Positions 25,507 through 34,420 are shown, counted from the stretch's first letter. The stretch: 53,967 nt of DNA from Anaerolineae bacterium UTCFX2 (GCA_002050125.1 MWTA01000089.1:1-53967), one strand, 5' to 3'. Notes: a model not told the origin generated them from the sequence alone. Translations and numbers: made by a program.

Positions 25507-26512
25507 AACCTTGCGGGTTGTTCGATTGCCAGCGCCAGGTGTCCTGACAGATTTCGTCAATCGTGCGCTCGCTGCGCCAGCCAAGCTCCCGGTTGGCGCG
25601 CGTCGTGTCGGCGTAACTGACCGCGATATCGCCGGGACGGCGCGCTTCGATGCGGTAAGGGATCGTCCGCCCGCTGGCTTTCTCAAACGCCCGAAGCATT
25701 TCGAGCACGCTATAGCCCCGGTTAGCGCCCAAATTGTAAACCAGGCAGCCGGACGAATCGGCAAGCTTTTCGAGCGCCTTTAAGTGTCCCAGAGCAAGAT
25801 CGACCACGTGGATGTAATCGCGCACGCCGGTGCCGTCGGGCGTGGGGTAATCGTCCCCCCAGACGCGCAGATAGGGCAGCCGTCCGACCGCCACCTGGGC
25901 GATGTACGGCAGCAGATTGTTGGGGATCCCGAGCGGGTCTTCCCCGATTCTGCCGCTGGGGTGCGCCCCAACCGGGTTGAAGTAGCGCAGGACGGTGATG
26001 CTCCAGTCCGGCTCCGCACGTGACAGGTCCTCCAGGATGATCTCAACCATGCGTTTGGTGTGCCCGTAGGGGTTCACCTGGCGCTCGCAAGGGAAATCTT
26101 CCGTGATCGGCACGCTGGCTGGGTCGCCATACACAGTGGCGGACGAACTGAATACCAGTTTCTGCACGTTGTTCTCCGCCATCGCTTCGAAAAGGTTCAA
26201 GCTGCCAGTGATGTTGTTCGAGTAATACTGCAACGGCAGGCTGACGGACTCGCCGGGCGCCTTCAACGCCGCGAAATGGATCACTGCATCGATCGCGGCG
26301 GATCGAAAGACGCGCGCGAGCGCTGCGCGGTCGCACAAGTTCACCTGGTGAAACGCCAGCGGCTTCCCCGCCAGGCTCTCTACCCGGCGCAGCGCCTCCG
26401 CTTTGCTGTTGACCAGGTTGTCCACCACGGTCACCTGGTTTCCAGCCAGCAGCAATTCCAGGCAGGTGTGGCTGCCGATGTATCCGGCGCCTCCGGTCAC
26501 GAGGACATGCAT
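25499..26512 (-). CDS. galE: UDP-glucose 4-epimerase
   Basis: Interconverts UDP-glucose and UDP-galactose (or the N-acetyl forms) with bound NAD. The 337-residue short-chain dehydrogenase fold starts MHVLVTGGAGYIGSH, followed by FHQVNLCDR, VIHFAALKAPGESV and YYSNNITGSLNL. FSSSATVYGDP contributes the active-site Ser/Thr. NPYGHTKRMVEIIL supplies the catalytic Tyr-x3-Lys. DYIHVVDLALGHLKAL and the C-terminal ARRPGDIA are typical of GalE. It is the first gene of a two-gene unit with the aldo/keto reductase. No dedicated promoter is obvious in the 58 bases before it, so it may read through from the kinase gene upstream. Confidence 0.93.
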   Translation of the reverse strand: MHVLVTGGAGYIGSHTCLELLLAGNQVTVVDNLVNSKAEALRRVESLAGKPLAFHQVNLCDRAALARVFRSAAIDAVIHFAALKAPGESVSLPLQYYSNNITGSLNLFEAMAENNVQKLVFSSSATVYGDPASVPITEDFPCERQVNPYGHTKRMVEIILEDLSRAEPDWSITVLRYFNPVGAHPSGRIGEDPLGIPNNLLPYIAQVAVGRLPYLRVWGDDYPTPDGTGVRDYIHVVDLALGHLKALEKLADSSGCLVYNLGANRGYSVLEMLRAFEKASGRTIPYRIEARRPGDIAVSYADTTRANRELGWRSERTIDEICQDTWRWQSNNPQGYE

Positions 26513-26570
26513 CGGGATCGTCTCCGTTTCGTAGGGATTGGCTGGGCGCGTCCGATAGGGTCGCGCGGGA

Positions 26571-27056
26571 TCACGCTTTGTAACCGATCATGCGCAGGAA
26601 GCCCTTGCGCCAGGCGACGTCTTCTTCAGCCTCGACGCCCTTGGGGGAGAAACCGTCGATCACGCCCAAGATGCCGCGCCCCTGCGCCGACTCAGCGACG
26701 ATCACCTCGGTGGGGTTGGCGGTTGCGCAAAAGATGTTACAGATTTCGGGCACCGCTTTCAGACTGTTGAGCACGTTGATCGGGTAATATCCCTCCCCAA
26801 GAAAGATGATGAAGCTGTGCCCGGCGCCGATCGCCAGCGCGTTCGTTTGCGCCAGAGCAATCATTTCCGGGTCGGTGCCGGTCGTGCGGACCAGGCATTT
26901 GCTGGAAGCCTCGTTGAACGCCAGCCCAAATTTGATCCCCGGGACCGTGGTGATCATCATCTCGTGGATGTCTTCGACGGTTTTAATAAAGTGCGATTGA
27001 CCCAGGATGAAATTGATCTCCAGGGGCTTTTCGATTGGCACACTAATCAAATGCAT
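26571..27056 (-). CDS. adenosine-specific kinase family protein
   Basis: A 161-residue protein of the small adenosine-specific kinase family (Pfam Adenosine_kin), reported in archaea and some bacteria. Recognised from the compact length and blocks such as VPGIKFGLAFNEASSKCLVRTTG, AIGAGHSFIIFLG and CNIFCATANPTEVIVA, ending LGVIDGFSPKGVE and GFLRMIGYKA. Start 27056 is chosen over the open frame to 27125 because GGGAGGG lies 5 bases upstream. A terminator hairpin from the preceding gene and a TAGAAT -10-like site (27099-27094) mark it as a separate unit. It fits a purine-salvage theme with the hydroxylase cluster, but distance makes this weak. Confidence 0.88.
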   Translation of the reverse strand: MHLISVPIEKPLEINFILGQSHFIKTVEDIHEMMITTVPGIKFGLAFNEASSKCLVRTTGTDPEMIALAQTNALAIGAGHSFIIFLGEGYYPINVLNSLKAVPEICNIFCATANPTEVIVAESAQGRGILGVIDGFSPKGVEAEEDVAWRKGFLRMIGYKA

Positions 27057-27109
27057 TAGACCCTCCCGCTTGAATGGCTTATCCTCGCCAGCTATTCTAC
27101 TATAAAGTA

Positions 27110-27146
27110 AACACGGGTGTTTCACGCCAGATGAAACACCCGTGTT
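27110..27146 (-). terminator. intrinsic terminator after the LysM/M23 gene
   Basis: A perfect 14-base stem (AACACGGGTGTTTC with GAAACACCCGTGTT), 9-base loop, followed on the minus strand by the T-rich TTTACTTTAT. It lies 15 bases after the stop at 27162. Confidence 0.8.
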
Positions 27147-27161
27147 CGGCTCAGCATTTTC

Positions 27162-28292
27162 TTAGCGCACGTAGTCGTAAGGATTGACCTTAGCGCCGTT
27201 GATCATCAGTTCGAAGTGCAGGTGGGGACCGCTGGAATTACCCGTGCTGCCCAGCGCGCCGATGTAACCGCCCTGATAAACGCTCTGACCGCAGCTCACC
27301 CCAATCGCGCTGAGGTGGGCGTAGGCGCTCTGCCAGCCGTTGCCGTGGTCGATCGCGATCAGGTTGCCGTAACCGTAATCGCTCCAGCCGGCGTACACCA
27401 CCACGCCGCTGTCGGTGGCGAAGATGGAATTGCCAATCTGACCGCCAATGTCGATCGCTGGGTGAACGCCGCCGTCGTATGCATATCCTGAAACGGTGTG
27501 ATCGGTGGTGGGCCAGACAAAGGTGCCCGAACCGATCGCGCCCGAATAGACGCTTCCGCAAGCCCCGGCGCCGTAATAGCGGGCGACTGCCGCGTTTTCA
27601 CGCGTAATCGCCGGCGGACCCCAGTCCTTGATGGCGCGCTTTCCGCCCGGGACGATGAGCCAGCTTCCAGATTCGATCGATGCGCTCGGGTCCGTCTGGG
27701 TCAGATCGATGAAATTCCCCGGGTAATCAATGATCGACTCCTGATCGACGCCGAAGAATTCCGCCACACCCGACAGCCGGTCGCCCTGCTGCCATTCGTA
27801 ATACGTACCATCCACCGGAAGGATGTTCAGCACCTGGCTGGGTTTCAGCAAATGAGGGTTGTCGTTCAGCACGTCATAATTTCCCCAGAGCACCGTTTCG
27901 GGTTTCAAACCGTAGTTCGAGGCGATGCTGAAAAGGGTGTCGCCCGCCTGGACGGTGTACGTGATGACATCCACGCGCGGGCGTGAAGGGATGATCGTGT
28001 TCACATTCGTCTGGCGGGTGATGCCGGTTTGCATCGACTGCGGGGTCGTCAGCGGCGCTAAGCCGACGGCTGGTTCCGGGTTTGACGGAACTTCGAACTC
28101 AACTTCTGCGGCGGGCTGCTCAACGCCCGCCTGAGCGGTGTTTGGAGCAAAGAACCGCTGCCATGCCAGATATCCCAGCACCAGCAGCAAGCCGATCATG
28201 AGCAGGTTCAAGCCGATTTGCTGCAGAATTGCGCCCGTCTGGGGTCTCGATTTTCGGGGGGGTATTTCGCTTTTTGTCAGGTTGCCTTCCAT
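27162..28292 (-). CDS. LysM-M23 membrane-anchored peptidoglycan peptidase
   Basis: A ~376-residue cell-wall hydrolase acting outside the membrane. One transmembrane helix (about residues 24-45, IGLNLLMIGLLLVLGYLAW) is followed by a Pro-rich linker. A LysM module (YTVQAGDTLFSIASNYGLKPETVLWGN) and a second degenerate one (EWQQGDRLSGVAEFFGV) come next. The M23 domain carries GGVHPAIDIGG (H-x3-D), YAHLSAIGV and the final SGPHLHFEL (H-x-H). Its zinc site is complete. The frame is open to 28376, but the TATAAT at 28380-28375 would put transcription downstream of that ATG, so I use ATG 28292. Confidence 0.9.
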   Translation of the reverse strand: MEGNLTKSEIPPRKSRPQTGAILQQIGLNLLMIGLLLVLGYLAWQRFFAPNTAQAGVEQPAAEVEFEVPSNPEPAVGLAPLTTPQSMQTGITRQTNVNTIIPSRPRVDVITYTVQAGDTLFSIASNYGLKPETVLWGNYDVLNDNPHLLKPSQVLNILPVDGTYYEWQQGDRLSGVAEFFGVDQESIIDYPGNFIDLTQTDPSASIESGSWLIVPGGKRAIKDWGPPAITRENAAVARYYGAGACGSVYSGAIGSGTFVWPTTDHTVSGYAYDGGVHPAIDIGGQIGNSIFATDSGVVVYAGWSDYGYGNLIAIDHGNGWQSAYAHLSAIGVSCGQSVYQGGYIGALGSTGNSSGPHLHFELMINGAKVNPYDYVR

Positions 28293-28374
28293 AAGTCTGA
28301 GGGTTCCTGGATTCTCCTTGAGTATGAACGTATCCTTCAGTAATCCGGACTGAACTTTCGGATCACGAGTCCCC

Positions 28375-28380
28375 ATTATA
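28375..28380 (-). promoter_or_regulatory. probable -10 of the LysM/M23 gene
   Basis: The minus strand reads GGGGTATAATGGGG. There is no recognisable -35. It decides the start of the downstream gene, since the upstream ATG overlaps it. Confidence 0.5.
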
Positions 28381-28524
28381 CCCCTTGACTAGCGCAGAAC
28401 GATGAAGCGCACCTTAAGAGGAATTAATCATCTGGATAAGCTCTCATTAAGCAACCCTGAAACAATCGAGTGATCTAATGCTAAAATTAGAAAATCAGTA
28501 ATTCCGGGTGAACAGATTCTTGCG

Positions 28525-29742
28525 ATGGATCGAATTTCAAAACACTTCAAGCGTCTCTTTTTCGCTGTTTTGATCGCGAGCACGCTGGCGTGCCGGCTGG
28601 CGATTCGGGGCATCAACCCGCCCGTTCCACAGATCGATACGCCGACGCCCACCGTATTCCTGACGCGCACGTACACCCCTACCGCAACCCGCACGCCCAC
28701 CTCTACCCCCGAGCCCAGCGCAACGCCCACGCCAACCGCGACCCCCACGCCGTTTTTCTGGGTCGAGCCGGGCACGCCGCTGCCGGGTTTCTCGCAGTCC
28801 ATCACGCTGGACACCGCCGGGCAGCTTTCGGCACTGGCGGAATGGCATGAAGAATCGATCGCTGACCTGGAATGGAGCCCGGATGGGGAACTGCTGGCGG
28901 TTGCCAGCCCGGCGCGCATCAACTTTTATGACCCCAAAACGCGCCAGCTTCTGCGCACGCTCCATCCCACGAAGGAGGGCATCGTCGATATCGCATTCAG
29001 CCCGGGGGGCAGTTGGCTGGTCGCCGGGTGCCGCCAGGGCGACGAGACCAGCGGTTTTTCGAGCAGTTTAGACTTGTGGGCAGGACCAAACTGGAAACCG
29101 CTGGGGCTGCTTTATGGCGTCGTCGCCGGCTTGTCTTCGATGTCCTTCCTCCCCGATGGGCAAATCCTGGCGGTCGCCTACGCCGCGCCCGGGTATGCGG
29201 GGAAGAATTACATCGACTTCTGGGCGGTGCCGTCCTGGATCATCAACACCTCCATGGACACCGATAAGCTTCAAGAGGTGGCTTTTTCTCCCGACGGGCG
29301 GTTCTTTGTCAACACACCCGACCGCTACGCGATCCAGGTGTGGGATTTGATCGAAAAAAAACTGTTGTACACCATCCCCACCTCGTTCACCGGCGCGGTC
29401 AACCGCTTTGCATTTTCGCCCGATGGTGATTTTCTGGCTGCCGGGCATTACGACGGCATGGTCCGCATCTATGATCTCAACACCGGGGAGGTCGCGCTCG
29501 CATTCGACACCGGGGCGGTCGTGCAGAGCATCGCCTACAGCTCGGACGGCGAGATCATTGCCATCGGCGGCAGCTTTGAAAACAGTCACATCCAGCTTTG
29601 GGCGCGCGGATCGGGGAAACTGCTGCGCTCGATCGACAATCAAACCGGCGGGATCAGCAGCCTGATCTTTTCGGCGACCCAGCGCTTCCTGGCGTCCGGT
29701 TCCTATGACGGCACGGTGCGGCTGTGGGGGGTCCGTCCATGA
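28525..29742 (+). CDS. secreted WD40-repeat (beta-propeller) protein with Thr/Pro stalk
   Basis: A 405-residue exported protein. The N-terminal KRLFFAVLIASTLACRL is a signal peptide; the Cys after STLA may be lipidated, though the lipobox is imperfect. Residues ~35-77 are a Thr/Pro-rich stalk (TPTATRTPTSTPEPSATPTP). From ~95 onward come about six WD-like blades: ADLEWSPDGELLAVAS, DIAFSPGGSWLVAG, EVAFSPDGRFFVN, RFAFSPDGDFLAAGHYDG, SIAYSSDGEIIAIGG, and FLASGSYDGTVRLWG. Such propellers act as protein-binding platforms; the partner is unknown. The start is overlapped 3' by a second WD40 gene. Confidence 0.85.
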   Translation: MDRISKHFKRLFFAVLIASTLACRLAIRGINPPVPQIDTPTPTVFLTRTYTPTATRTPTSTPEPSATPTPTATPTPFFWVEPGTPLPGFSQSITLDTAGQLSALAEWHEESIADLEWSPDGELLAVASPARINFYDPKTRQLLRTLHPTKEGIVDIAFSPGGSWLVAGCRQGDETSGFSSSLDLWAGPNWKPLGLLYGVVAGLSSMSFLPDGQILAVAYAAPGYAGKNYIDFWAVPSWIINTSMDTDKLQEVAFSPDGRFFVNTPDRYAIQVWDLIEKKLLYTIPTSFTGAVNRFAFSPDGDFLAAGHYDGMVRIYDLNTGEVALAFDTGAVVQSIAYSSDGEIIAIGGSFENSHIQLWARGSGKLLRSIDNQTGGISSLIFSATQRFLASGSYDGTVRLWGVRP

Positions 29743-30809
29743 ATGGCGCAGGTCCGGCGGTCTGGCGCGTGTTTCAGGGTTTATTGGCGCTGGGGCTGGC
29801 GGTCTGGAGCCGGGCAGCAACACCGGGGCTGCGCGAAGCGAGTCCGCACAGCTCAACCTCGCAGACCCGCCTGACCCAGCAAGCGCAGATTGAATACAGC
29901 CCCTGGGATCTGGTGACCGCGCTCGCCTGGTCGCCGGACGGCGCGACTTTAGCGGTCGCTGCCGGGGATTCTATTTATTTCTATCGTTCGCGCGGCTGGG
30001 AACTGCTCACGCGGGTGCGCCTGGGCGCGCTTACGCATGGATTGGATTTCAGCCCGGATGGCAGGTGGCTGGCAGCCGGCAGCCGTGACGGGGCGGTGCG
30101 GCTCTGGGAGACGGCGCAAATCGCGCCGGGGGCGGAACTCGGTTCAGGGCAGGTGATCGACGCCCATCGCAAAGGCGTGAACGCGGTTCGTTTCAGCCCG
30201 GTGGAGGCGCGGTTTGCCAGCGGCGGCAATGACGCCATCGCCCGCTTCTGGGGGGCGCCGGCGGGCGAGGCACTGGGCATGACGATCGGCGGCTCGTTTG
30301 CGGTCCCGTCGATCGATTTCTCGCTTGACGGGCAGATCCTGGCGGTGGTAAACGGGGAGATGGTCCGTCTGCGCGATACCTCTTCGGAGCGGATCGTCGG
30401 GACGTTTCAAAGCGCGGCGCCGCTCTATTATGTGGAGTTCAGCCCAAATGGCGAGGAAATCGTCGCGACCGGCAACGATAATTTGATCCGCATCTGGAAG
30501 ACCGACCAGGCGTATCGCACCGCTCAGCCGGTCTATCCTGAACCGCAACTCTTGATTGGGCACAACGGGAGGGAAGGGACGTTCAGGGCGCTGGTGTGGA
30601 AAGCCGTCTACAGTCCGGACGGCAAGGTGATCATTTCAGCGGGCGGCGATGGCACGATCCGTGTATGGGAGGCGCAAAGCGGAGCGCTCGTCGCCAGCTA
30701 CCCCGCTCACTCAGGCGGGGCGACCAGCCTGGCTTTCGAACCCGGCGGAAGCCGGATCGCCTCCGGCGGGCTGGACAGCCGGGTGGTCATCTGGTCCTTA
30801 CAGCCATAA
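29739..30809 (+). CDS. second exported WD40-repeat protein
   Basis: A 356-residue propeller protein. The N-terminus (VWRVFQGLLALGLAVWSRAA) looks like a signal peptide without a stalk. Blades include ALAWSPDGATLAVAA, GLDFSPDGRWLAAGSRDGAVRLWE, AVRFSPVEARFASGGNDAIARFWG, YVEFSPNGEEIVATGNDNLIRIW, AVYSPDGKVIISAGGDGTIRVWE and SLAFEPGGSRIASGGLDSRVVIW. These are closer to the WD40 consensus than those of the upstream protein. ATG 29739 overlaps the upstream stop (ATGA) and is preceded by a G-run; an in-frame GTG at 29724 is less likely. The pair is clearly one transcription unit and may form a heteromeric surface assembly. Confidence 0.85.
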   Translation: MNGAGPAVWRVFQGLLALGLAVWSRAATPGLREASPHSSTSQTRLTQQAQIEYSPWDLVTALAWSPDGATLAVAAGDSIYFYRSRGWELLTRVRLGALTHGLDFSPDGRWLAAGSRDGAVRLWETAQIAPGAELGSGQVIDAHRKGVNAVRFSPVEARFASGGNDAIARFWGAPAGEALGMTIGGSFAVPSIDFSLDGQILAVVNGEMVRLRDTSSERIVGTFQSAAPLYYVEFSPNGEEIVATGNDNLIRIWKTDQAYRTAQPVYPEPQLLIGHNGREGTFRALVWKAVYSPDGKVIISAGGDGTIRVWEAQSGALVASYPAHSGGATSLAFEPGGSRIASGGLDSRVVIWSLQP

Positions 30810-30863
30810 TGAGATGACCGGCAGCCCGGATGCCCAGCGTGCATTTCGCTGATTGAATACGGA

Positions 30864-31115
30864 TCAGGGGCTGTTGCTTGACTCTCTTGTGGATTCTGGT
30901 TGGGCGACAGCGGTAAGCTGTAGATGAAACTGCTCCGCCCCATAGGTTGCTGTGGCGTTCGGCCCGTTTTCGGTGTTGTTACCGACGCTGTTGAGAGAAC
31001 CCCCCTTCGAACTGACTCCACCCCCACTGTCCACGCAAGCCACAGCCGCCAATGCCAGCAGGACAATCACCAGTAATGCACACAGGAACAGTTTGTTTTT
31101 CGAGGTCTTCTTCAT
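30864..31115 (-). CDS. small putative lipoprotein
   Basis: An 83-residue protein with a clear export signal: MKKTSKNK followed by the hydrophobic LFLCALLVIVLLALAAVAC. The Cys at about residue 27 in LAAVACVDSGGG suggests lipidation. The mature part is short, low in complexity (Gly/Ser/Asn-rich) and shows no domain. AGAGAATTT... lies upstream but no strong ribosome binding site. It lies alone on the minus strand in an otherwise plus-strand region, next to the WD40 pair. Real but function unknown. Confidence 0.55.
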   Translation of the reverse strand: MKKTSKNKLFLCALLVIVLLALAAVACVDSGGGVSSKGGSLNSVGNNTENGPNATATYGAEQFHLQLTAVAQPESTRESSNSP

Positions 31116-31256
31116 CTGGTAAATTCTCTACTCCGATTACGTTGCTTGCTTTTAGAGAACAGGGGTAGTTCTCCGATCAGCTTCCGATAGTTCGTTGCTC
31201 TTACTGTTGCAAGGATCTTGCCAGACGGGTTTCAGGATCGCACGAGGGGCTTGGGA

Positions 31257-31262
31257 TATAAT
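31257..31262 (+). promoter_or_regulatory. probable -10 for the acyltransferase gene
   Basis: GGGATATAATG, 20 bases before ATG 31282. The predicted leader is only about 13 bases and has no clear Shine-Dalgarno sequence. Confidence 0.45.
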
Positions 31263-31281
31263 GAATTGACGGCAAAGCGCG

Positions 31282-32181
31282 ATGCAAGACAACCCGCTCA
31301 TCCCAACCATCTGTCAAAGCGCGATCGAAGAAATCGTGGCTGCGCTGGGGTTTGCGCGCCAGGGTCCGGCGCGCCGGCTGCTCAGCCCGTTGTTCTGGCT
31401 GCCGGCGCATTTGTTAGCCCGGCTGCTTGCCGAGGTCGACGAGCCAGCCCGCCAATCGGGGCTGCCCGGCGTTGCCCGCCGCTTGCTGCCGCGCTTTGTG
31501 AGCGGAGTGCAGACTGCCGGCGCGGCGGATATCCCCGAGGCGGGCCCGCTCATCATCGCCACAAACCATCCGGGGGCGTACGACGCGCTGGCGATTCTCT
31601 CGAATGTGCCGCGCCAGGACATCAAATTCATCGTGAGCGATGTGCCGATCCTGCGCAGCGTCCCCTCCGTAGCGCAATCCCTGATCTACACGCCGCCGCA
31701 AACCGAACTGCGGGCGCGCGCGGTGCGCGAGATCATGCGCACTTTAAGGCAAGGCGGGGCGATCTTGATTTTTCCGAGCGGGGTGGTCGACCCCGACCCG
31801 GCGTTTATGCCCGGGGCTGAGCAGGCGCTGCATCTGTGGTCCGCGAGCCTCGGCTTGATTTTGAGCAAAGTGCCCGGCGCGCTGCTGCAAACGGCGATCG
31901 TCAGCGGCGTGCTGGCGCCCGCCTGCCTGCGCAGCCCGCTCACACGCCTGCCCAAAGAGCGCTGGCGGCAGCAAAAGCTGGCTGAGTTTTTACAGGTGAT
32001 CCAGCAATTGGTCTTCAAGCGCAACTTTCATTTGACGCCGCGGGTCTACTTTGGCAAACCGCGCCCGCTCGAGGGCTTGCTAAGCGATTTCAAGGCGGAC
32101 AGCCTGCACCAGTCCATCCTCGCAGCTGCCCGCGAAACCCTGCGGCTCAACCTGGGAATGGCTGGCGCGGAGATTCGATGA
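31282..32181 (+). CDS. PlsC-like 1-acylglycerol-3-phosphate acyltransferase family protein
   Basis: A 299-residue membrane-associated acyltransferase. IIATNHPGAYDAL is the NH-x4-D catalytic motif with one spacing quirk (N-H-P-G-A-Y-D), and ILIFPSGVVDPDPAF is the glycerol-phosphate motif (usually FPEG). The N-terminal ~90 residues carry a hydrophobic segment (LLSPLFWLPAHLLARLL) that may sit in the membrane. The substitution of Glu by Ser in FPEG hints at an acceptor other than plain lysophosphatidate. The start rests on a -10 close by and is uncertain. The following gene starts 22 bases after the stop. Confidence 0.7.
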   Translation: MQDNPLIPTICQSAIEEIVAALGFARQGPARRLLSPLFWLPAHLLARLLAEVDEPARQSGLPGVARRLLPRFVSGVQTAGAADIPEAGPLIIATNHPGAYDALAILSNVPRQDIKFIVSDVPILRSVPSVAQSLIYTPPQTELRARAVREIMRTLRQGGAILIFPSGVVDPDPAFMPGAEQALHLWSASLGLILSKVPGALLQTAIVSGVLAPACLRSPLTRLPKERWRQQKLAEFLQVIQQLVFKRNFHLTPRVYFGKPRPLEGLLSDFKADSLHQSILAAARETLRLNLGMAGAEIR

Positions 32182-32203
32182 GACCAGAAAGGAACGGTAA
32201 ACG

Positions 32204-33535
32204 ATGTGCGATACGGTAGTGATCACGCCCGAGGCAACCGCCGACGGGGTCATGCTGTTTGGGAAAAATTCCGACCGGGAGCCAAACGAGGCTCACACCC
32301 TCGCCCTGATTGCGGCGGCGGATCATCCCGCCGGCAGCACGGTGCGCATGACCTATATCGAAATCCCACAGGCAGAGCACACCTACAGGGTGCTGCTGGC
32401 GAAACCGTTCTGGATCTGGGGCGCTGAAATGGGGGTCAACGAGCATGGCGTGGCAATTGGAAACGAAGCGGTGTTCACCCGGGCGCCGTACGTGAAAGAC
32501 AAAGCCATGATCGGGATGGATCTGCTCCGGCTCGGGTTGGAGCGCGGCAGCACCGCCCAGGGCGCGCTGGAGGTAATGACCGGCTTGCTTGAAACCTACG
32601 GTCAGGGTGGAAACTGCGGGTTCCGGCACCCCTTTTATTATCACAACAGCTTCTTGATCGCCGACCCGCGCGAAGCCTGGGTTTTTGAGACGGCGGGGCC
32701 GCATTGGGCTGCCCGGCGCGTCCAGGGCGTCTATACGATCTCGAATGGCTTGACGATTGGGAACGAATGGGACCTGGCGTCAAAAGACCTGGTGAATTAC
32801 GCCGTCGGGCGCGGCTGGTGTAAAAGCCGCGCAGATTTCGACTTTGCGCGCTGCTATTCCGAGCCGCTTTACACCTCGCTGAGCGACTGCCGCCGGCGCT
32901 GTGCGCGCTCACGCGCCCTGCTGGAAGCAAAACGCAGCGCGGTTGCCGTGCAGGATGTAATGGACGTTCTGCGCGATCACGGCGAAGGCGCGGAGCGGGA
33001 CTGGCGCCCCGATCGCGGGTTGACCGGTTCGAATGTGTGTATGCACGCCGGGTTCGGTCCGGTGCGCGCTTCTCAGAGCGTCGGCTCGCTAGTCTCGCGC
33101 CTGGAGCCAAAGGGAGGCTTGCACTTCCTGACGGGCACTGCTGCGCCCTGCACGAGCGTTTTCAAACCGGTCTGGCTGGACAGCGGCTTGCCGGATTTAG
33201 GACCCGTTCCGGATGGGCGCGACAATCCCGAAACGCTCTTCTGGCAGCACGAACGCCTGCACCGGGCGACCCTGCTCGACTACCCCAACCGGATAGCAGC
33301 TTATCACAGCGAAAGGGACGCCCTCGAAGGCAAACTGGTTAAAGGGGCTTTGGATGCCGGGGATTGCCCGGCGGACGAGCGGCTTTCTCTAACCGCAAAC
33401 GCATTCCAGGCGGCGGATGAATGCGAAAACAACTGGCTGGAGCGGGTCGCCTCTCAGCCGGTGAGCAAAAAAACCGGACTGCTGTATCAGATTGCCTGGA
33501 ACGGTTATAACCGGAGTTCCGCGTTTAGCTACTAG
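32204..33535 (+). CDS. secernin-like C69-family Ntn hydrolase
   Basis: A 443-residue protein of the C69/secernin group, whose Cys2 becomes the N-terminal nucleophile after removal of Met. It begins MCDTVVITPEATADGVMLFGKNSDREPNE; the NSDR block is diagnostic. GVNEHGVAIGNEAVF and HNSFLIADPREAWVFETAG follow, as in the family. Bacterial relatives include dipeptidases, but secernins in general have unproven activity. AGAAAGGAACG precedes the start. There is no signal peptide, so it is cytoplasmic. Its stop abuts the stop of tlyA on the other strand with no gap. Confidence 0.88.
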   Translation: MCDTVVITPEATADGVMLFGKNSDREPNEAHTLALIAAADHPAGSTVRMTYIEIPQAEHTYRVLLAKPFWIWGAEMGVNEHGVAIGNEAVFTRAPYVKDKAMIGMDLLRLGLERGSTAQGALEVMTGLLETYGQGGNCGFRHPFYYHNSFLIADPREAWVFETAGPHWAARRVQGVYTISNGLTIGNEWDLASKDLVNYAVGRGWCKSRADFDFARCYSEPLYTSLSDCRRRCARSRALLEAKRSAVAVQDVMDVLRDHGEGAERDWRPDRGLTGSNVCMHAGFGPVRASQSVGSLVSRLEPKGGLHFLTGTAAPCTSVFKPVWLDSGLPDLGPVPDGRDNPETLFWQHERLHRATLLDYPNRIAAYHSERDALEGKLVKGALDAGDCPADERLSLTANAFQAADECENNWLERVASQPVSKKTGLLYQIAWNGYNRSSAFSY

Positions 33536-34366
33536 CTACTCGAACAGCGGGTCGATCAGCGCTTCAATTCCCCCAGCCTGAGGCGGTTTTTCGTTTCCGG
33601 CTTCGAGCCAGGCTAAAAACTCGACGTTCCCTTTGACGCCCAACAGCGGCGAGCGGATCAGCCCACGCACCCAAAAACCCTGGCGCTGGGCAAAGCTCAG
33701 GATATCGCCGAGCACCTGGCGGTGCACCTGTGGGTCGCGGATCACGCCGCCGCCGCGCCCGGCTTCGGCGCGCCCGGCTTCGAACTGCGGTTTTACCAGC
33801 GCGAGAACCGTCCCCGGCGCCGCGTGCGGCATGGCTGCCGGATCATGGGGAACGGCTGCCGCATGGGCGAACCAGCCGCCGACCGCCGGCAGGATGTTTT
33901 TCAGCGAGATGAACGAAACGTCAATCGTTGCCAGTTGAATTTTTTCCGGCAAGGCGTCCAGGTAGCGCGCGTTCACGCCCTCCAGGACGACCACCCGCGA
34001 GTCCTGGCGCAGCTTCCAATGCAGGATGCCCTTGCCGACGTCGATGGCGTAGACCCGCCGCGCGCCGCGCTGGAGCAGACAGTCGGTGAAACCGCCCGTA
34101 GAAGCCCCCACGTCCGCGCACACAGCTTCCTTGACATCGAGAGCGAAAGCCTCCAGCGCCGCCTGGAGCTTCTCGCCGCCGCGCGAGACGTACGCCGGAC
34201 CATGGTCCACGTCGATCTGCGCGTCATCGGCGACGAGCGCCGAAGGCTTGATCAGCACCTCCCCGTTTACCCGCACCTGTCCCGCCATCACCAGGCGCTG
34301 GGCAGCCGTCCGGCTTTCAGCCAGCCGGCGTTCCAACATAATCAAATCCAGGCGCTGTTTTGCCAT
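33536..34366 (-). CDS. tlyA: TlyA-family rRNA 2'-O-methyltransferase
   Basis: A 276-residue S4/FtsJ-type protein, called hemolysin TlyA in older annotation; known members methylate 2'-OH of rRNA cytidines. The N-terminal S4 RNA-binding domain covers about residues 1-60 (RLDLIMLERRLAESRTAAQRLVMAGQVRVNG). The Rossmann methyltransferase follows with ADVGASTGGFTDCLLQRGA (SAM loop), YAIDVG, and the KDKE-like residues in the KLQAALEAF, IDVSFISLK and LVKPQFEAG blocks. The full length is usual. It points away from the prenyltransferase gene, which starts 81 bases from its start codon. Confidence 0.93.
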   Translation of the reverse strand: MAKQRLDLIMLERRLAESRTAAQRLVMAGQVRVNGEVLIKPSALVADDAQIDVDHGPAYVSRGGEKLQAALEAFALDVKEAVCADVGASTGGFTDCLLQRGARRVYAIDVGKGILHWKLRQDSRVVVLEGVNARYLDALPEKIQLATIDVSFISLKNILPAVGGWFAHAAAVPHDPAAMPHAAPGTVLALVKPQFEAGRAEAGRGGGVIRDPQVHRQVLGDILSFAQRQGFWVRGLIRSPLLGVKGNVEFLAWLEAGNEKPPQAGGIEALIDPLFE

Positions 34367-34420
34367 GCAATGATTCTAACATTTTCGAGGGTTTTTGCTA
34401 TCTTTTTGTGGAGAGTGTGC

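Noticed and set aside
24526-25764. Extended frame of the aldo/keto reductase over galE
   Set aside because: The first ~86 residues are antisense or out-of-frame galE; the AKR family begins at MEYRNLG.
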